In this document: positions 25,162 to 34,784 of the stretch, piece by piece
Position numbering within the stretch: position 1 is the first letter of the stretch
Layout: every line of letters starts with the position of its first letter
Source: [Scytonema hofmanni] UTEX 2349
Lineage (GTDB): Bacteria; Cyanobacteriota; Cyanobacteriia; Cyanobacteriales; Nostocaceae
Assembly (NCBI RefSeq): GCF_000582685.1
Contig: NZ_KK073768.1
Span: forward strand, 1,579,370 to 1,643,369
Length of the DNA: 64,000 nt
Direction of reading: 5' to 3'
The notes under the pieces: generated by a model
The model's input: only the letters and a program-made list of their open reading frames with translations
Told to the model about the DNA's origin: nothing
The model's database searches: none
Program-made: the position numbers and the translations under genes

Positions 25162-26922
25162 TTAGAAAGTAAAGGTGGTGCGGAGTGTACCAACATAGGT
25201 AGTGTCGTTGTCGCTATTACCCTCTGGGCTGAAAATCACCAACAAACCGGGGGTAATAGCAATGTTGTCGTTGAGTTGGTACTTGTAGAGACCTTCTAAA
25301 TGATAGGTTGTGTCTCTATCTTCAATGACATCGCTGCTAATAACTGTAGGTGGTTGACCAAATATTATACCCAGGGTACTGCCTTGTTTGCCAAAGTCTT
25401 GGAGAGCCAGAGAAGCAGCCCAGTAGAGGATGTCTGCATTAGCACCAGAAAATGGACCAGCTTCAGCTTCTGCGGTTGTATAACCTACCCAACCTGCAAG
25501 AGTGAATCTAGAACTGGGACGTATGAGCGCTTCTATGCCGTAATTATTAGTGGTAGTAGCAAAGTTACCAAAGGGGCGATTGGCGTTAAAGTTGCCCGTG
25601 GAACTAAATAGATTGACACCACCTGCACCTTCACTATTTTGATAGGTGCGTGCGTAGGTTGCAGCAATAGTGAAGGCTTTGCTGGGTTTAAAAGCTAGTT
25701 GACCAAAAGCAGAATAAGAACCATTGATGAGACCGCGACCTAAATCTGGGTTCTCAGCTGAACCTGCTTGATAACCCACAGTAGCAGTAATAGGACTTTT
25801 AGGAGCTAATACTACAGTTATACCTGCACCCTCAGAAGCCTGACGGTAGATGGGGCTGAATCGTCCATAGCGGGAGATCGCGCCAGTACCGCTGCTTGCA
25901 AGGGCAGGGTTAACGGTATCAACGAAGTCGTAGAATTCACTTCTGGCAGCGGATATGTTCACCCGTACCGCATCACTTAGGTTGAACTGATAGAACAAGT
26001 CATCAAGAACAACGGCGTTATTCTCATCTCCGTCATAGGAAAGTCGGGTCAAGTTAGTACCCGTTCTACTTGTATCAAATCCGCTAATATTTCGGGCTTG
26101 GATACGGACTCGCAAGCGGTCTGTGCCAACGAAGCTGGTATCAAAGTTCAGACGTACCCGGTCTGCAAAGACAGTGTTACCCGCTGTGTCTCTTCTTGAG
26201 TTTTGAAAGTTGGCTGAACCATAAGCGTCTCTGATGGCATTTGCTTGTGCAGTTGTAAAACCAGGATTCAACTGCTGGATTCTTGCACTTACAGCCGCTG
26301 GATTAGCTAAGTTAGCTGGTGAGAAGTCACCTCGACTAAAATTGTAAGGAAGTGCTCGCTCCTCTGTGAAAACGTCAGCCACACTAAAGATGACTTCCCC
26401 ATTCAACTTGGTGGTAGTGGAGAATTGATTGGATTCCAACTCTGCGGTTCTCGCTTCTAGGGCATCCACACGACCGCGCAGAGTTGCCAATTCAGCGGAA
26501 AACTCTTCTTGCAAACGCTGTAAGGTCGCTAAGTCTTCTTTTGTCACCAAGTCAGCGGTAGCTGTGGCAATCAATTCGTTAACGCGGTCTAAACAAGCAT
26601 TCAAACCAGCCGCAAATTCATAACGAGTTAATGCACGGTTGCCGCGATACGTGCCATTTGGATATCCAGCGATACAGCCATAACGCTCAACCAGAGATTG
26701 TAATGCTTGGAATGCCCAGTCTGTAGGTTGCACATCAGAAAACTGAGAGACCGATGTTACCTGACCTATGCTGTTAGCTTCTTGGGATAATTGGGAAACA
26801 GAAGTTGTCTGTTCTTTAACTTCAGCTTTGACTTCAGCTGCTCTGGCACCGTTCGCTGCTAAAAATGAGGCAGCAACAACCAATGGACTTAGTTTAAAAA
26901 CGTTCCACAAAGGTTTTTTCAT
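25162..26922 (-). CDS. SLH-OprB porin 3
   Basis: A 586-residue porin from ATG 26922 (MKKPLWNVFKLSPLVVAASF); a GTG five codons upstream is also possible. Signal peptide cleaved near GARAAEV, SLH domain (VSQFSDVQPTDWAFQALQSL), coiled coil (LATLQRLQEEFSAELATLRG) and barrel ending TLRTTFTF. The N-terminal 190 residues are almost the same as in porins 1 and 2, but the barrel is clearly diverged and has an extra region (about 205-260) absent from the others. A Pho-box-like repeat pair lies about 190 bp upstream, hinting at control by phosphate starvation. The SLH half looks homogenised with its neighbours, possibly by gene conversion. Confidence 0.92.
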   Translation of the reverse strand: MKKPLWNVFKLSPLVVAASFLAANGARAAEVKAEVKEQTTSVSQLSQEANSIGQVTSVSQFSDVQPTDWAFQALQSLVERYGCIAGYPNGTYRGNRALTRYEFAAGLNACLDRVNELIATATADLVTKEDLATLQRLQEEFSAELATLRGRVDALEARTAELESNQFSTTTKLNGEVIFSVADVFTEERALPYNFSRGDFSPANLANPAAVSARIQQLNPGFTTAQANAIRDAYGSANFQNSRRDTAGNTVFADRVRLNFDTSFVGTDRLRVRIQARNISGFDTSRTGTNLTRLSYDGDENNAVVLDDLFYQFNLSDAVRVNISAARSEFYDFVDTVNPALASSGTGAISRYGRFSPIYRQASEGAGITVVLAPKSPITATVGYQAGSAENPDLGRGLINGSYSAFGQLAFKPSKAFTIAATYARTYQNSEGAGGVNLFSSTGNFNANRPFGNFATTTNNYGIEALIRPSSRFTLAGWVGYTTAEAEAGPFSGANADILYWAASLALQDFGKQGSTLGIIFGQPPTVISSDVIEDRDTTYHLEGLYKYQLNDNIAITPGLLVIFSPEGNSDNDTTYVGTLRTTFTF

Positions 26923-27112
26923 TTTTTTGACTCTCACTCACACCTATTGATTTAATGGAATAAATTCCGATAATCATTTTATAGTAATAGTAGCAGATAT
27001 TATGATTAATATTCACTTTGAGATATTGAATTTCTCAGTGATGTTGTTGACGACTTCACTAAACAAGTTAAAAGCCTTCTTTTATCTACCTATTCACCGA
27101 TAACTGCTAGTT

Positions 27113-27131
27113 AGGTTAAGTTTAGGTAAAA
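27113..27131 (-). promoter_or_regulatory. Pho-box-like direct repeat upstream of porin 3
   Basis: On the minus strand TTTTACCT-AAA-CTTAACCT: octamers separated by 3 bp; the second matches the PyTTAACCT cyanobacterial Pho-box half exactly and the first with one mismatch. It is about 190 bp before the porin 3 start, with the sphR-sphS-phoU-phoX block nearby. Confidence 0.5.
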
Positions 27132-27499
27132 TTGATATTTTGCAGCAATGCCAACAAGTGCCTTGGTCTGAAAATCGTTGAATGATAGGGCAATTGCTCT
27201 TGAAATTGAAGCATTGTCAATAATCTTTTTATAGTTATCGTCAGAGGATATTTACGGGAGAAATAATTTCCTACATTAAGGTTGTATCTATTGTCAAGTC
27301 AACTAACTAGATAAGAAACAAAATATTTCACAATTTGCTTTCAACTAAGAGCGATCGCTAATATATAGATAGCAATCGTACATCCCATGTGAAAATTCGT
27401 AATATTCAGATTCGGTGAGTTATTAAAGAAGTCACCGAATCTAACTTTTCACGCTCTTCTTTAAGACTATATAGTTAAGTACATGAGCATAAATAAAGG

Positions 27500-27720
27500 C
27501 TCCTTAACGTAGTAAGGGCTTAAGCCGTTAAAATCCTCATGGATGAGCGGTAAACCGCTTACCCTTCGGGTGACGCTCCTGCGTCGCTACCGCTGCGCTA
27601 ACGCCAGTCGCTCATGGGGGAAACCACGGCAGGTGCTACAACGGAGGGAACCTCCGCAACGCACTGCCTCCCCTTGGCGCTAGCCTCTCTATGAGGGAGA
27701 AGACCGCGCTGGCTCACTAC
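27500..27720. repeat. Mosaic of dispersed palindromic repeats
   Basis: Contains CGGTAAACCGCTTACC, CCAGTCGCTCATGG, GGCAGGTGCTACAACGG and GCACTGCCTCCCC, several pairing with each other. The GGCAGGTGCT...GCACTGCCTCCCC part recurs inside the cimA coding region. It is likely a composite repeat without coding function. Confidence 0.6.
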
Positions 27721-27934
27721 GAATCAGGGGAATATTTTACATTGAATTTCCCCCACTTACGGATCAAACCGATTGGGAATTTTTTGGTAAGTTTTATTTA
27801 TATATCAAGATTTCTCGTTGTTTTTGTGAGTATCCCCTTAGTTTTTGAGCGTCACGAATATTATCTCATGAGGTAGGGAGCGCGATCGCACCAAAAAATC
27901 CCACAGATAAAATATTTATCTCAACTAGCACACA

Positions 27935-28552
27935 TTAAACCCTATTTTTTGTCCCTTGATTGGGAAAACATAGAACAATCCGGCGTTTGTAGCGTAACAT
28001 TTTTCCTTCTTCCTCAAACTGCTGTAGCAGCCGTGTGACTGTTACCCGTGTTGTATTTAAAACTTCGGCAATTTCTTGGTGGGTAACATTCAAGTCAATC
28101 AGCTTGCCTTGTTCGACCTCACGACCAAATTTTTCACTCAACCAGACTAAAAATTGCCACAAACGCAGAGAGATTGGCTTACGATGTACTATACTTAGCA
28201 ATTCCTCTGCTTGTTGAATGTGGGATAATAAAGCATTCAAATCTTGATGCCAAAGGTGAGGTGGTATAATACTTACCTCTACACTGGTCAAACATTCAAT
28301 TTGGTAAGGCTTGACTGTGGATAAAGGATAACCAACTAAATCCCCTGGTCCCCAATAACCCAGAGTGATGAATGTTCCATCTTCACTCCAGGTTAAGGTA
28401 CGAATTGTACCCCGTTGAATCCGCCACAGTACGTCATTGCGTTGGGGAATTATTTCTCGACGGTTAAATATCCTTTGGGGCAGTTGTTCATTTGCAATCG
28501 CTAAGGGATTGTTAGATATAGGATTTGGTGTATTAATCGACGAATATGTCAT
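27935..28552 (-). CDS. Crp/Fnr-family transcriptional regulator A
   Basis: A 205-residue protein from ATG 28552 (MTYSSINTPNP); the frame extends 26 codons further without support. The N-terminal beta-barrel is of cNMP-binding type (LWRIQRGTIRTLTWSEDGTF and TLGYWGPGDLVGYPL, about 45-80), but the Arg/Ser phosphate-binding cassette of true cAMP binders is not obvious. The C-terminal HTH_Crp reads VTHQEIAEVLNTTRVTVTRLLQQFEEEG (about 155-182). It probably binds DNA in response to an unknown signal. It lies downstream of phoX in the same direction but is separated by about 425 bp. Confidence 0.85.
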   Translation of the reverse strand: MTYSSINTPNPISNNPLAIANEQLPQRIFNRREIIPQRNDVLWRIQRGTIRTLTWSEDGTFITLGYWGPGDLVGYPLSTVKPYQIECLTSVEVSIIPPHLWHQDLNALLSHIQQAEELLSIVHRKPISLRLWQFLVWLSEKFGREVEQGKLIDLNVTHQEIAEVLNTTRVTVTRLLQQFEEEGKMLRYKRRIVLCFPNQGTKNRV

Positions 28553-28976
28553 GAAAGTTATCTCGCTTAATAGAAGTTGTTTGTTAGATTCAAAAATTAT
28601 GAGAGGATGGGCAAAACCCAATCTCTGCAAGGGATTTGGTGGCTAGAACACTCATAATCGCAAATTTCAGTCAAAGGATAGATGTTTTGTTGGAAAAACC
28701 GCTTTATGGTAGGTGCAAACAATTTGAATCATCGATAAATCTCTTTCTTAAATTGCGAGATCGTGTCTGAAATTATTCAACTAATAATTTGATCTGGTAA
28801 AATCGCCTGAGGTAGCGTTATTAGGATTGGATAGTAGCTTTTAGAAGTTATTACATGGCATCAGCATATATTGTCATGGGAATTTTATATATAGGTGCAG
28901 CTTAAAATTTAGTGATGATTTGGATAAATATTCGTTGATGAAATTATGATTCCGCTACTACTATTAAAAATTTTTC
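28553..28976. other. Regulator A upstream region
   Basis: About 420 bp of AT-rich DNA between the regulator start and the phoX stop. It probably holds the regulator promoter. I see no clear repeat, terminator or additional gene. Confidence 0.35.
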
Positions 28977-31202
28977 TCAAGTAGACGAAGATTTAGTAAT
29001 AGCAACAACTGCTGGTTTAGGTGGAGAATTGGGAGTTTTGCTGGGCCAATTAGAACCAATGGGAACTTGGCGAGTTTGCATAAATTCCTCACCTGTGGTA
29101 GTGGTAACTAAAAATTCTCTGCTTTCTGAAGCTTGGTTTTGACGGGTGCCGTTGCTTTCACCTGGATGCTGGACTGCGAGGAACATTGTTTGTTCGTCTT
29201 CGGTGAAGCAGGGACCTGTGGTTTCGCATTCCATCGGTCCTGTACCAAATAAAAAGGCTTTACCTGCTTCTTGACCACTGGTGGGAATAAACCAGATAGC
29301 GTTGTTACCAAACAAACCCGATATGGTAGCAGGTTTACCTTGGTCATTAACGCGACTTTTGATGGCGCTATTCATACTACTGCTGGACATATCTGTTACC
29401 ATCCAGACATTTCCGCTACGATCTAAGAGCAAATTATCTGGATTAGCAAAACCCATACCACCTGCTGCGGGTTCCCCTCCTGTTGCCAATATTTGCCATT
29501 TAAATTTAGCGGCAGCGGGTTCGTTGTTATCTTCAGTTAAACGCATCACCCAGCCATACTCATAGGATGCTTCACCTTTAGGACTTTTGAAAATTCTGAT
29601 ATCTGAACCACCCTCTTTATCAGAAGAACCAGAGGTAAAGCTAATGTACAAATCGCCATTAGGAGCAATTTCCGTATCTTCTGGACGCGCTGTGCAGGTT
29701 GCACCGGCGGCATTTGCGGCGTAATGTGCGTCAATTAAAATTGCGCCTTGCTGTTCTTCAGTATTACCTGTGTAAAGGTCGCCTAACTTTTTGTAATTTT
29801 GTTTAAAGGAGCTAATTTCTTCGTCTTTGGTAATTTTCAGATTAAATCCTTCAATTGGTTCTGGTAAACGTTGAAAACCGGCTTTGCCTTTTGTTGCACC
29901 TTTTGGTAAGCGGATGAGGTTTCCACCGATGTTGCTGGGAACATCTGGATCTACAGGTGTGTCTGCTTTTAGGGGAATCCAGCGACCGGTACCATCAGCG
30001 TTAAATTTTGCAGCATAAAGCATTCCTTTTTGCAATAGTCGGGAATTAGCTTTATCTTTGGGGTTGGTGACGCGATCGCTACTCACAAACTTATATATAT
30101 GTCCTCCCCGGCGATCGCATCCCGAATAAAATGCTAGTTGTTTGCCGGTTTCAACCCGCACACCAACTGCTTCATGATGATATCGTCCTAACCAAGTGTG
30201 TTTTGTCCCGTAATCATTGGGGTTTGCTGGATCGACTTCGACAATCCAACCATATTTATTTCCCGCTAATCCGAAAACGTTACCTTGTCCGTCAAGTTCT
30301 TCGTCACCCAAACCAAAAGGACGTTTACTTGGGTCTAAGGACGTTCCATCAGCATATACTGGTTCTGGTACTTGTGATTGAAAGTTTTCTTCTGCACTCA
30401 ACACTGTACCCCAAGGTGTTGTTCCACCGGCGCAGTTGGCGAAAGAACCGATAATGCGATCGCCTAATTTATCAATATATCCCTGTCCCTGCTTTTTGCG
30501 AAACACTGCTACCCCAGGACCGGTTGCTTTTAAATAACGCTTGTCTTCTAACCCAGAAATTCCACTTATGCGGCGATCGCTTATAGAATTAGTTCTTTCC
30601 CATTTACCCGTAGATGTTTTCCGAATCGAGATAATCCCCAATCCCTGATCTAAAAGCGCTTCTGAACAGATTTCCTTGATTTTGGCTTTTATTGGGTCAT
30701 TATCTGGCAAAGCAAAGGCATTAATTTCATTTTTACTATTCTTTTTCAGTGCTGTTTTTACCTCTGCAAATGGTAATGATTTACCTATTACTTCCTGATA
30801 TGTCTGCATCCAGGGTATTGCACTGATATATTCAAAGTTAACTGAAAGATATCCTTCGTTTTCAGATATCGGCACAAAAGATAAATAATCGTTGTTGTAA
30901 CCAAACCGCGAATCACCGACTTTATCACCCCAAGCGGCAATCACTTGGTATTCAAAGCCTTTTGGTAGTACTAAATCATCTACAACTTCATAGGTGCTGT
31001 AAATTTCTTTTTGCTGTTCTGGTTTGAACCCAGCCGTTTCTAAGGGTATAGCACCTTTTATCGGTTGAAATAAAAATGAATTTACCGTGGTAGCTACTTG
31101 CTGCAATGTATTTTTTTTCTCACATCCTCCCACGGAGCTAAGGGCTACTGCACCTGCACTTCCTCCCAACAACAGCAAGAATTCCCGACGTTTGATACTC
31201 AT
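28977..31202 (-). CDS. phoX: PhoX-type alkaline phosphatase, Tat-exported
   Basis: A 741-residue PhoX/DUF839 protein. The N-terminal KRREFLLLLGGSAGAVALSS is a twin-arginine signal with a possible lipobox Cys at residue 27 (SVGGC). Conserved parts include GGTTPWGTVLSAEENFQSQ, GRYHHEAVGVRVETGKQLAFYSGCDRRGGHIYKF and FANPDNLLLDRSGNVWMVTDMSSS, matching calcium/iron-dependent PhoX phosphatases that release phosphate from organic esters in the periplasm or outside. It follows sphR-sphS-phoU in the same direction, with a spacer of over 500 bp holding degenerate Pho-box repeats, so it is likely induced by phosphate starvation. Confidence 0.93.
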   Translation of the reverse strand: MSIKRREFLLLLGGSAGAVALSSVGGCEKKNTLQQVATTVNSFLFQPIKGAIPLETAGFKPEQQKEIYSTYEVVDDLVLPKGFEYQVIAAWGDKVGDSRFGYNNDYLSFVPISENEGYLSVNFEYISAIPWMQTYQEVIGKSLPFAEVKTALKKNSKNEINAFALPDNDPIKAKIKEICSEALLDQGLGIISIRKTSTGKWERTNSISDRRISGISGLEDKRYLKATGPGVAVFRKKQGQGYIDKLGDRIIGSFANCAGGTTPWGTVLSAEENFQSQVPEPVYADGTSLDPSKRPFGLGDEELDGQGNVFGLAGNKYGWIVEVDPANPNDYGTKHTWLGRYHHEAVGVRVETGKQLAFYSGCDRRGGHIYKFVSSDRVTNPKDKANSRLLQKGMLYAAKFNADGTGRWIPLKADTPVDPDVPSNIGGNLIRLPKGATKGKAGFQRLPEPIEGFNLKITKDEEISSFKQNYKKLGDLYTGNTEEQQGAILIDAHYAANAAGATCTARPEDTEIAPNGDLYISFTSGSSDKEGGSDIRIFKSPKGEASYEYGWVMRLTEDNNEPAAAKFKWQILATGGEPAAGGMGFANPDNLLLDRSGNVWMVTDMSSSSMNSAIKSRVNDQGKPATISGLFGNNAIWFIPTSGQEAGKAFLFGTGPMECETTGPCFTEDEQTMFLAVQHPGESNGTRQNQASESREFLVTTTTGEEFMQTRQVPIGSNWPSKTPNSPPKPAVVAITKSSST

Positions 31203-31425
31203 CAGTTTTAACGATTACAGGATAAACTTCAGTGAGACATGAAGGAACATTCAGCACTTTGGTCTTTGGTTACTTTAAACTTCAAAGATTAAGAACAGGT
31301 AAGCTTTTAGTGAAATGTATGTTATTTAACAATTACTTGATTTAGTTGAGCAAAAAATACTTTTGACTGGTGCTTTTATATACTTTTATTTCCGTAGTAT
31401 AAAATCAATTTTGAATTTAGCTTAG

Positions 31426-31455
31426 AGTTTAATCAAAAGTTAACTTAAATGTAAT
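31426..31455 (-). promoter_or_regulatory. Degenerate Pho-box-like triple repeat upstream of phoX
   Basis: On the minus strand ATTACATT-TAA-GTTAACTT-TTG-ATTAAACT: three octamers with 3-bp linkers, i.e. period 11. Each fits the relaxed PyTTAAPyPy(T/A) pattern only in part. The expected position and period favour an SphR site, but the matches are weak. Confidence 0.35.
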
Positions 31456-31655
31456 CTATGCTTTTTCACACCTTACCAAAAAAAATTGCTGAAAACCGGT
31501 ATCCACCACTACAAAATTTCTAAATCGACTTTTAGATATAATTTATACTTATCATCTATAAGCAACTTTCAGTTTAAATGATATGGTATAAAAGCAAAGT
31601 GTAACTTTTAGGTAATAAGTAATGGGGACTAGAGACTACAAAAATAATTATTACC

Positions 31656-31741
31656 AATGCCCAATGCCCAATGCCCAATGCCCAATGCCCAATGCCCAAT
31701 GCCCAATGCCCAATGCCCAATGCCCAATGCCCAATGCCCAA
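31656..31741. repeat. CCCAATG STRR array after phoU
   Basis: About twelve perfect tandem heptamers. The array touches the phoU stop codon on one side and the phoX upstream region on the other. Confidence 0.95.
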
Positions 31742-32413
31742 TTAACCGCGTTGACCTGTAACGATGTATGCTACTCGTTGACCGATGTTAGTGGCGTGAT
31801 CTGCCATACGTTCGAGACAACGAATTGCTAAAGCTAGCAAAACAATAGGTTCAACTACACCGGGGACATCTCGTTGGTAAGCTAAAGTTTGATAAACGCG
31901 ATCGTAAGCATCATCTACAGCATCATCTAAGCGTTTGACACTACGTCCACTGACTTCATCCAAATCTGCCAAAGCCACCAAACTAGTAGCTAACATTGCT
32001 TGGGCGTGGTGAAACATGAGGGCAATTTCTGGTAAAGTAGGATGAGGCGGATAAGGAAAGATTTTCACAGCAATTTCAGCTAGATCCACAGCATAATCGC
32101 CGATGCGTTCTAGGTCGCGCACCAACTGCATAATAGCACTCAAGGAACGCAAATCTTTAGCTGTCGGTGCTTGCAGCGTCATGATTGCCGTACAGTCTAA
32201 TTCTATTTGTTTATAAAAGCGGTCAATTTGTTTATCTAAAAGGGGAAGTTCCTCAGCTGCGGTTAAATCGCGGGCAATTAAAGCTTGGTGACTGAGACGA
32301 AATGATTGTTCGACTAAAGCACCCATACGTAAAACATCCCGTTCTAAACGTATCATAGCCCGTGCTAGCTGGGGTCTTTCAGGATTGGGACCATCAAGGA
32401 CTGCTTTGGTCAT
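31742..32413 (-). CDS. phoU: PhoU, negative modulator of phosphate signalling
   Basis: A 223-residue all-helical protein from ATG 32413 (MTKAVLDGPNPERPQ). Two PhoU repeats are visible: LERDVLRMGALVEQSFRLSHQALIARD with MQLVRDLERIGDYAVDLAEI, and the second ending CLERMADHATNIGQRVAYIVTGQRG; the E-x-x-x-D metal-binding motifs RDLERIGDYAVD and RCLERMADHATN are both present. PhoU transmits the phosphate-replete signal from the Pst transporter to the histidine kinase. It follows sphS by about 27 bp in an operon sphR-sphS-phoU. The stop codon abuts the STRR array. Confidence 0.95.
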   Translation of the reverse strand: MTKAVLDGPNPERPQLARAMIRLERDVLRMGALVEQSFRLSHQALIARDLTAAEELPLLDKQIDRFYKQIELDCTAIMTLQAPTAKDLRSLSAIMQLVRDLERIGDYAVDLAEIAVKIFPYPPHPTLPEIALMFHHAQAMLATSLVALADLDEVSGRSVKRLDDAVDDAYDRVYQTLAYQRDVPGVVEPIVLLALAIRCLERMADHATNIGQRVAYIVTGQRG

Positions 32414-32440
32414 TTTCTGTCTCAAACATGAAGATATTGT

Positions 32441-33772
32441 TTAACTATAGTCTTGGCTTTGGGAGTTTGCCACTACTTCTGGAAATACAACTTGCAGCCA
32501 TGCTCCTTTTGTTTCGGGATGATTCATGGCTTTAATGGAACCTCCGTGTGCCTGGATGATTTGTTTAACGATCGCCAAACCTAAACCAGTTCCAACAATT
32601 CCCGGTTTGGAGTTTTCCGATGATTGTGATTCACGACTTCTGGCTGTATCTCCCCGGTAAAATCGCTCAAAAACATGAGGCAAATCGCTCTTAGAAAAAC
32701 CAAATCCGGAATCTATTATATTGATTTCCAGACTTTGAGGAGAAGAATTGTTACTATAGTTATTCTTTTTGGGGATTATTTTCGCCTTTACGTAAATTTT
32801 TGTCCCAGGAGGACTGTATTTGATGCTGTTATCGAGCAAATTAAGAAATACTTGGTAAATCCGCGATTTATCTGCTTTAATCCACAGTTCTTCGCTGACT
32901 GAAAAGTCAAGAGTTAGTTGCTGTTGCTGTGCTATCGGTTCTAGCATTGCCCACACAGAGGCAATTAGCGATCGCACTTCCACTGCTTCTAGATGTAGTT
33001 GAATTGCTGGGTTATTTTCCATTTGGGTAAGTTCTAACCAGCTATGCACTAAGTTAATCAGTCGATCAACTTCTTGCATTAAGCGGTCAACCCAGCGACT
33101 TAAAGGCGATTCTAAGCGGTTTTGCAATGTTTCTACAACCAGACGAATCGAAGTCAGGGGAGTTTTCAGTTCGTGTGCCAGATCGGAAAAAGCGCGATCG
33201 CGTGCTGCGTTCATATCTAGCAGTGGTTGGCGATTTTCCAGAAATACCCCTACTTGTCCATTGGGTAAGGGAAAGCTGGACGCTCGCAAAGCTAGAGATT
33301 TTATCTCTATCATGTCTGCTGGGTTCTCACAAGAGGGGTGAAACACCCAGTCTTTAATTTGGCAAGAAGAGCGATCGCGTGTTTGCTCAATTAACTGATC
33401 CAGTTCATAGGATCTCACCAGTTCTAGCAATAACCGCACTTGTCCTGGTTGCCACCTTTGCAAATACAACATCTCTCTTGCGTGCTGATTGCACCACAGC
33501 AGTTGATTTTCTTCATCAACTTGCAAATATCCCACTGGTGCAAAATCCAGCACTTTTTCATAAGTTTGCAGCGACTGGTGTAAATCTTGCCGATGCTGTT
33601 CAACTGAGGCAATTTTATGCCGCAAAGAAGGAATCAGCGGTAGCATTATCTGAGAAGAGTGGGGGGCAGAAGGTCGCAGGACTTGTCCAAAATAACGATT
33701 TAGTTGAATTTGTTGCCAAATCCAAAACCCAATGCCTATACCTAAACCCAGAAAAAAAACTAATACCAGCAT
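32441..33772 (-). CDS. sphS: SphS/PhoR-type phosphate sensor histidine kinase
   Basis: A 443-residue kinase with one N-terminal membrane segment (VLVFFLGLGIGIGFWIW, residues 3-19), a PAS-like region (VLDFAPVGYLQVDEENQLLWCN, about 73-94), the H-box LAHELKTPLTSIRLVVE (about 198-214), N-box LNLLDNSIKYSPPG, and G-boxes IIDSGFGFSK and GTGLGLAIVKQI. This architecture matches PhoR-family kinases; cyanobacterial SphS senses phosphate limitation with PhoU and the Pst system. It starts 54 bp after sphR. C-terminal VFPEVVANSQSQDYS has no extra domain. Confidence 0.92.
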   Translation of the reverse strand: MLVLVFFLGLGIGIGFWIWQQIQLNRYFGQVLRPSAPHSSQIMLPLIPSLRHKIASVEQHRQDLHQSLQTYEKVLDFAPVGYLQVDEENQLLWCNQHAREMLYLQRWQPGQVRLLLELVRSYELDQLIEQTRDRSSCQIKDWVFHPSCENPADMIEIKSLALRASSFPLPNGQVGVFLENRQPLLDMNAARDRAFSDLAHELKTPLTSIRLVVETLQNRLESPLSRWVDRLMQEVDRLINLVHSWLELTQMENNPAIQLHLEAVEVRSLIASVWAMLEPIAQQQQLTLDFSVSEELWIKADKSRIYQVFLNLLDNSIKYSPPGTKIYVKAKIIPKKNNYSNNSSPQSLEINIIDSGFGFSKSDLPHVFERFYRGDTARSRESQSSENSKPGIVGTGLGLAIVKQIIQAHGGSIKAMNHPETKGAWLQVVFPEVVANSQSQDYS

Positions 33773-33826
33773 CGCGAGTTTTTAGTTACTTGATCACAAC
33801 TAAAAACTAACAACTATCCGAATCAA

Positions 33827-34579
33827 TTATCCAAATCGATAGCCAAAACCTCTCACAGTGACGATATATTCTGGACGACTAGGATCTTGCTCTAATTTTT
33901 CGCGTAACCAGCGGATGTGAACGTCTACAGTTTTACTATCCCCGACAAAATCTGGTCCCCAAACTTGATCTAGCAATTGTTCTCGTGACCATACCCGACG
34001 AGCATAACTCATGAACAATTCTAAAAGGCGGAACTCTTTTGGTGATAGATTCACTTCTTGACCGCGAACCATGACGCGGCACTCTTGAGCATTTAACGTT
34101 ACTTCTTTATAATGTAAAACGGGCACTACCGGTAAAGTGCTTAACCGTTGACGGCGAAGTAAAGCTCGACAACGAGCAACTAACTCCCGCATACTAAAAG
34201 GTTTAGTCAGATAGTCATCTGCCCCGACTTCTAAACCCAAAACCCGGTCAGTTTCACTACCTTTAGCACTCACCATCAAAATTGGCACTGGATTTCCTTG
34301 ATGACGCAGCAAGCGGCAAATATCCAGTCCATTGATTTGCGGTAGCATCAAATCAAGGATAACTAAGTCAAAAACAACCTCTTTTGAGTTGGGTTCAAAA
34401 TTTTTGAGATATTCTATAGCCGTTCGTCCATCTGAGGCAGTTACCACCCCGTAACCCTCCTCTTCCAAAGCGACAACCAACATTTCCCGAATTAATTCTT
34501 CATCTTCTACCACGAGAATGCGGCTTGTGTTTGCAATCTCTGTTCTAGAAGAATACTTCGTCAACTCACTTGTATACAT
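33827..34579 (-). CDS. sphR: SphR/PhoB-type response regulator
   Basis: A 250-residue OmpR-family regulator from ATG 34579 (MYTSELTKYSS); the frame is open for 12 further codons from a TTG. Receiver: ILVVEDEELIREMLVVALEE, phosphoacceptor in DLVILDLMLPQINGLD, signalling Lys in GADDYLTKPFSMREL. The C-terminal winged helix ends LREKLEQDPSRPEYIVTVRGFGYRFG. It should bind Pho boxes as a dimer after phosphorylation by SphS. First gene of the sphR-sphS-phoU operon. Confidence 0.93.
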   Translation of the reverse strand: MYTSELTKYSSRTEIANTSRILVVEDEELIREMLVVALEEEGYGVVTASDGRTAIEYLKNFEPNSKEVVFDLVILDLMLPQINGLDICRLLRHQGNPVPILMVSAKGSETDRVLGLEVGADDYLTKPFSMRELVARCRALLRRQRLSTLPVVPVLHYKEVTLNAQECRVMVRGQEVNLSPKEFRLLELFMSYARRVWSREQLLDQVWGPDFVGDSKTVDVHIRWLREKLEQDPSRPEYIVTVRGFGYRFG

Positions 34580-34784
34580 CGGGATCACAAAGTTTGCGGC
34601 TAGTGCCTGTATCAATACAATTATCTTATATCGGTGTCAGCACTAATACAATTAAAGAAATTTTTTCAAAAATTGTTACCTGAATCACATTTTTTTAATA
34701 TTATAAATCATTGTCTCAAAAATGGGAACTTATCTCTTCACCCAAAGAGTTTCGCTCGTAGCCTACACAAAAGCGCAAGATAAG

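Larger units (their letters stand above)
26938..27934. other. Long intergenic region with Pho-box-like site and repeats
   Basis: About 1 kb. The right side of the porin 3 leader holds a Pho-box-like pair (27113-27131). A short inverted repeat ATTCGGTGA/TCACCGAAT lies around 27410-27440. From 27500 to 27720 is a mosaic of palindromic repeats (GCCAGTCGCTCATG, GGCAGGTGCT, GCACTGCCTCCCC), also seen at 45064-45115 inside cimA. No coding region is convincing. Confidence 0.55.
31203..31741. other. phoX upstream region and CCCAATG array
   Basis: AT-rich promoter region for phoX with a triple 11-bp-spaced repeat (listed separately). From about 31656 to 31741 there are about twelve perfect CCCAATG heptamers, ending at the phoU stop codon. 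No gene is seen. Confidence 0.6.
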
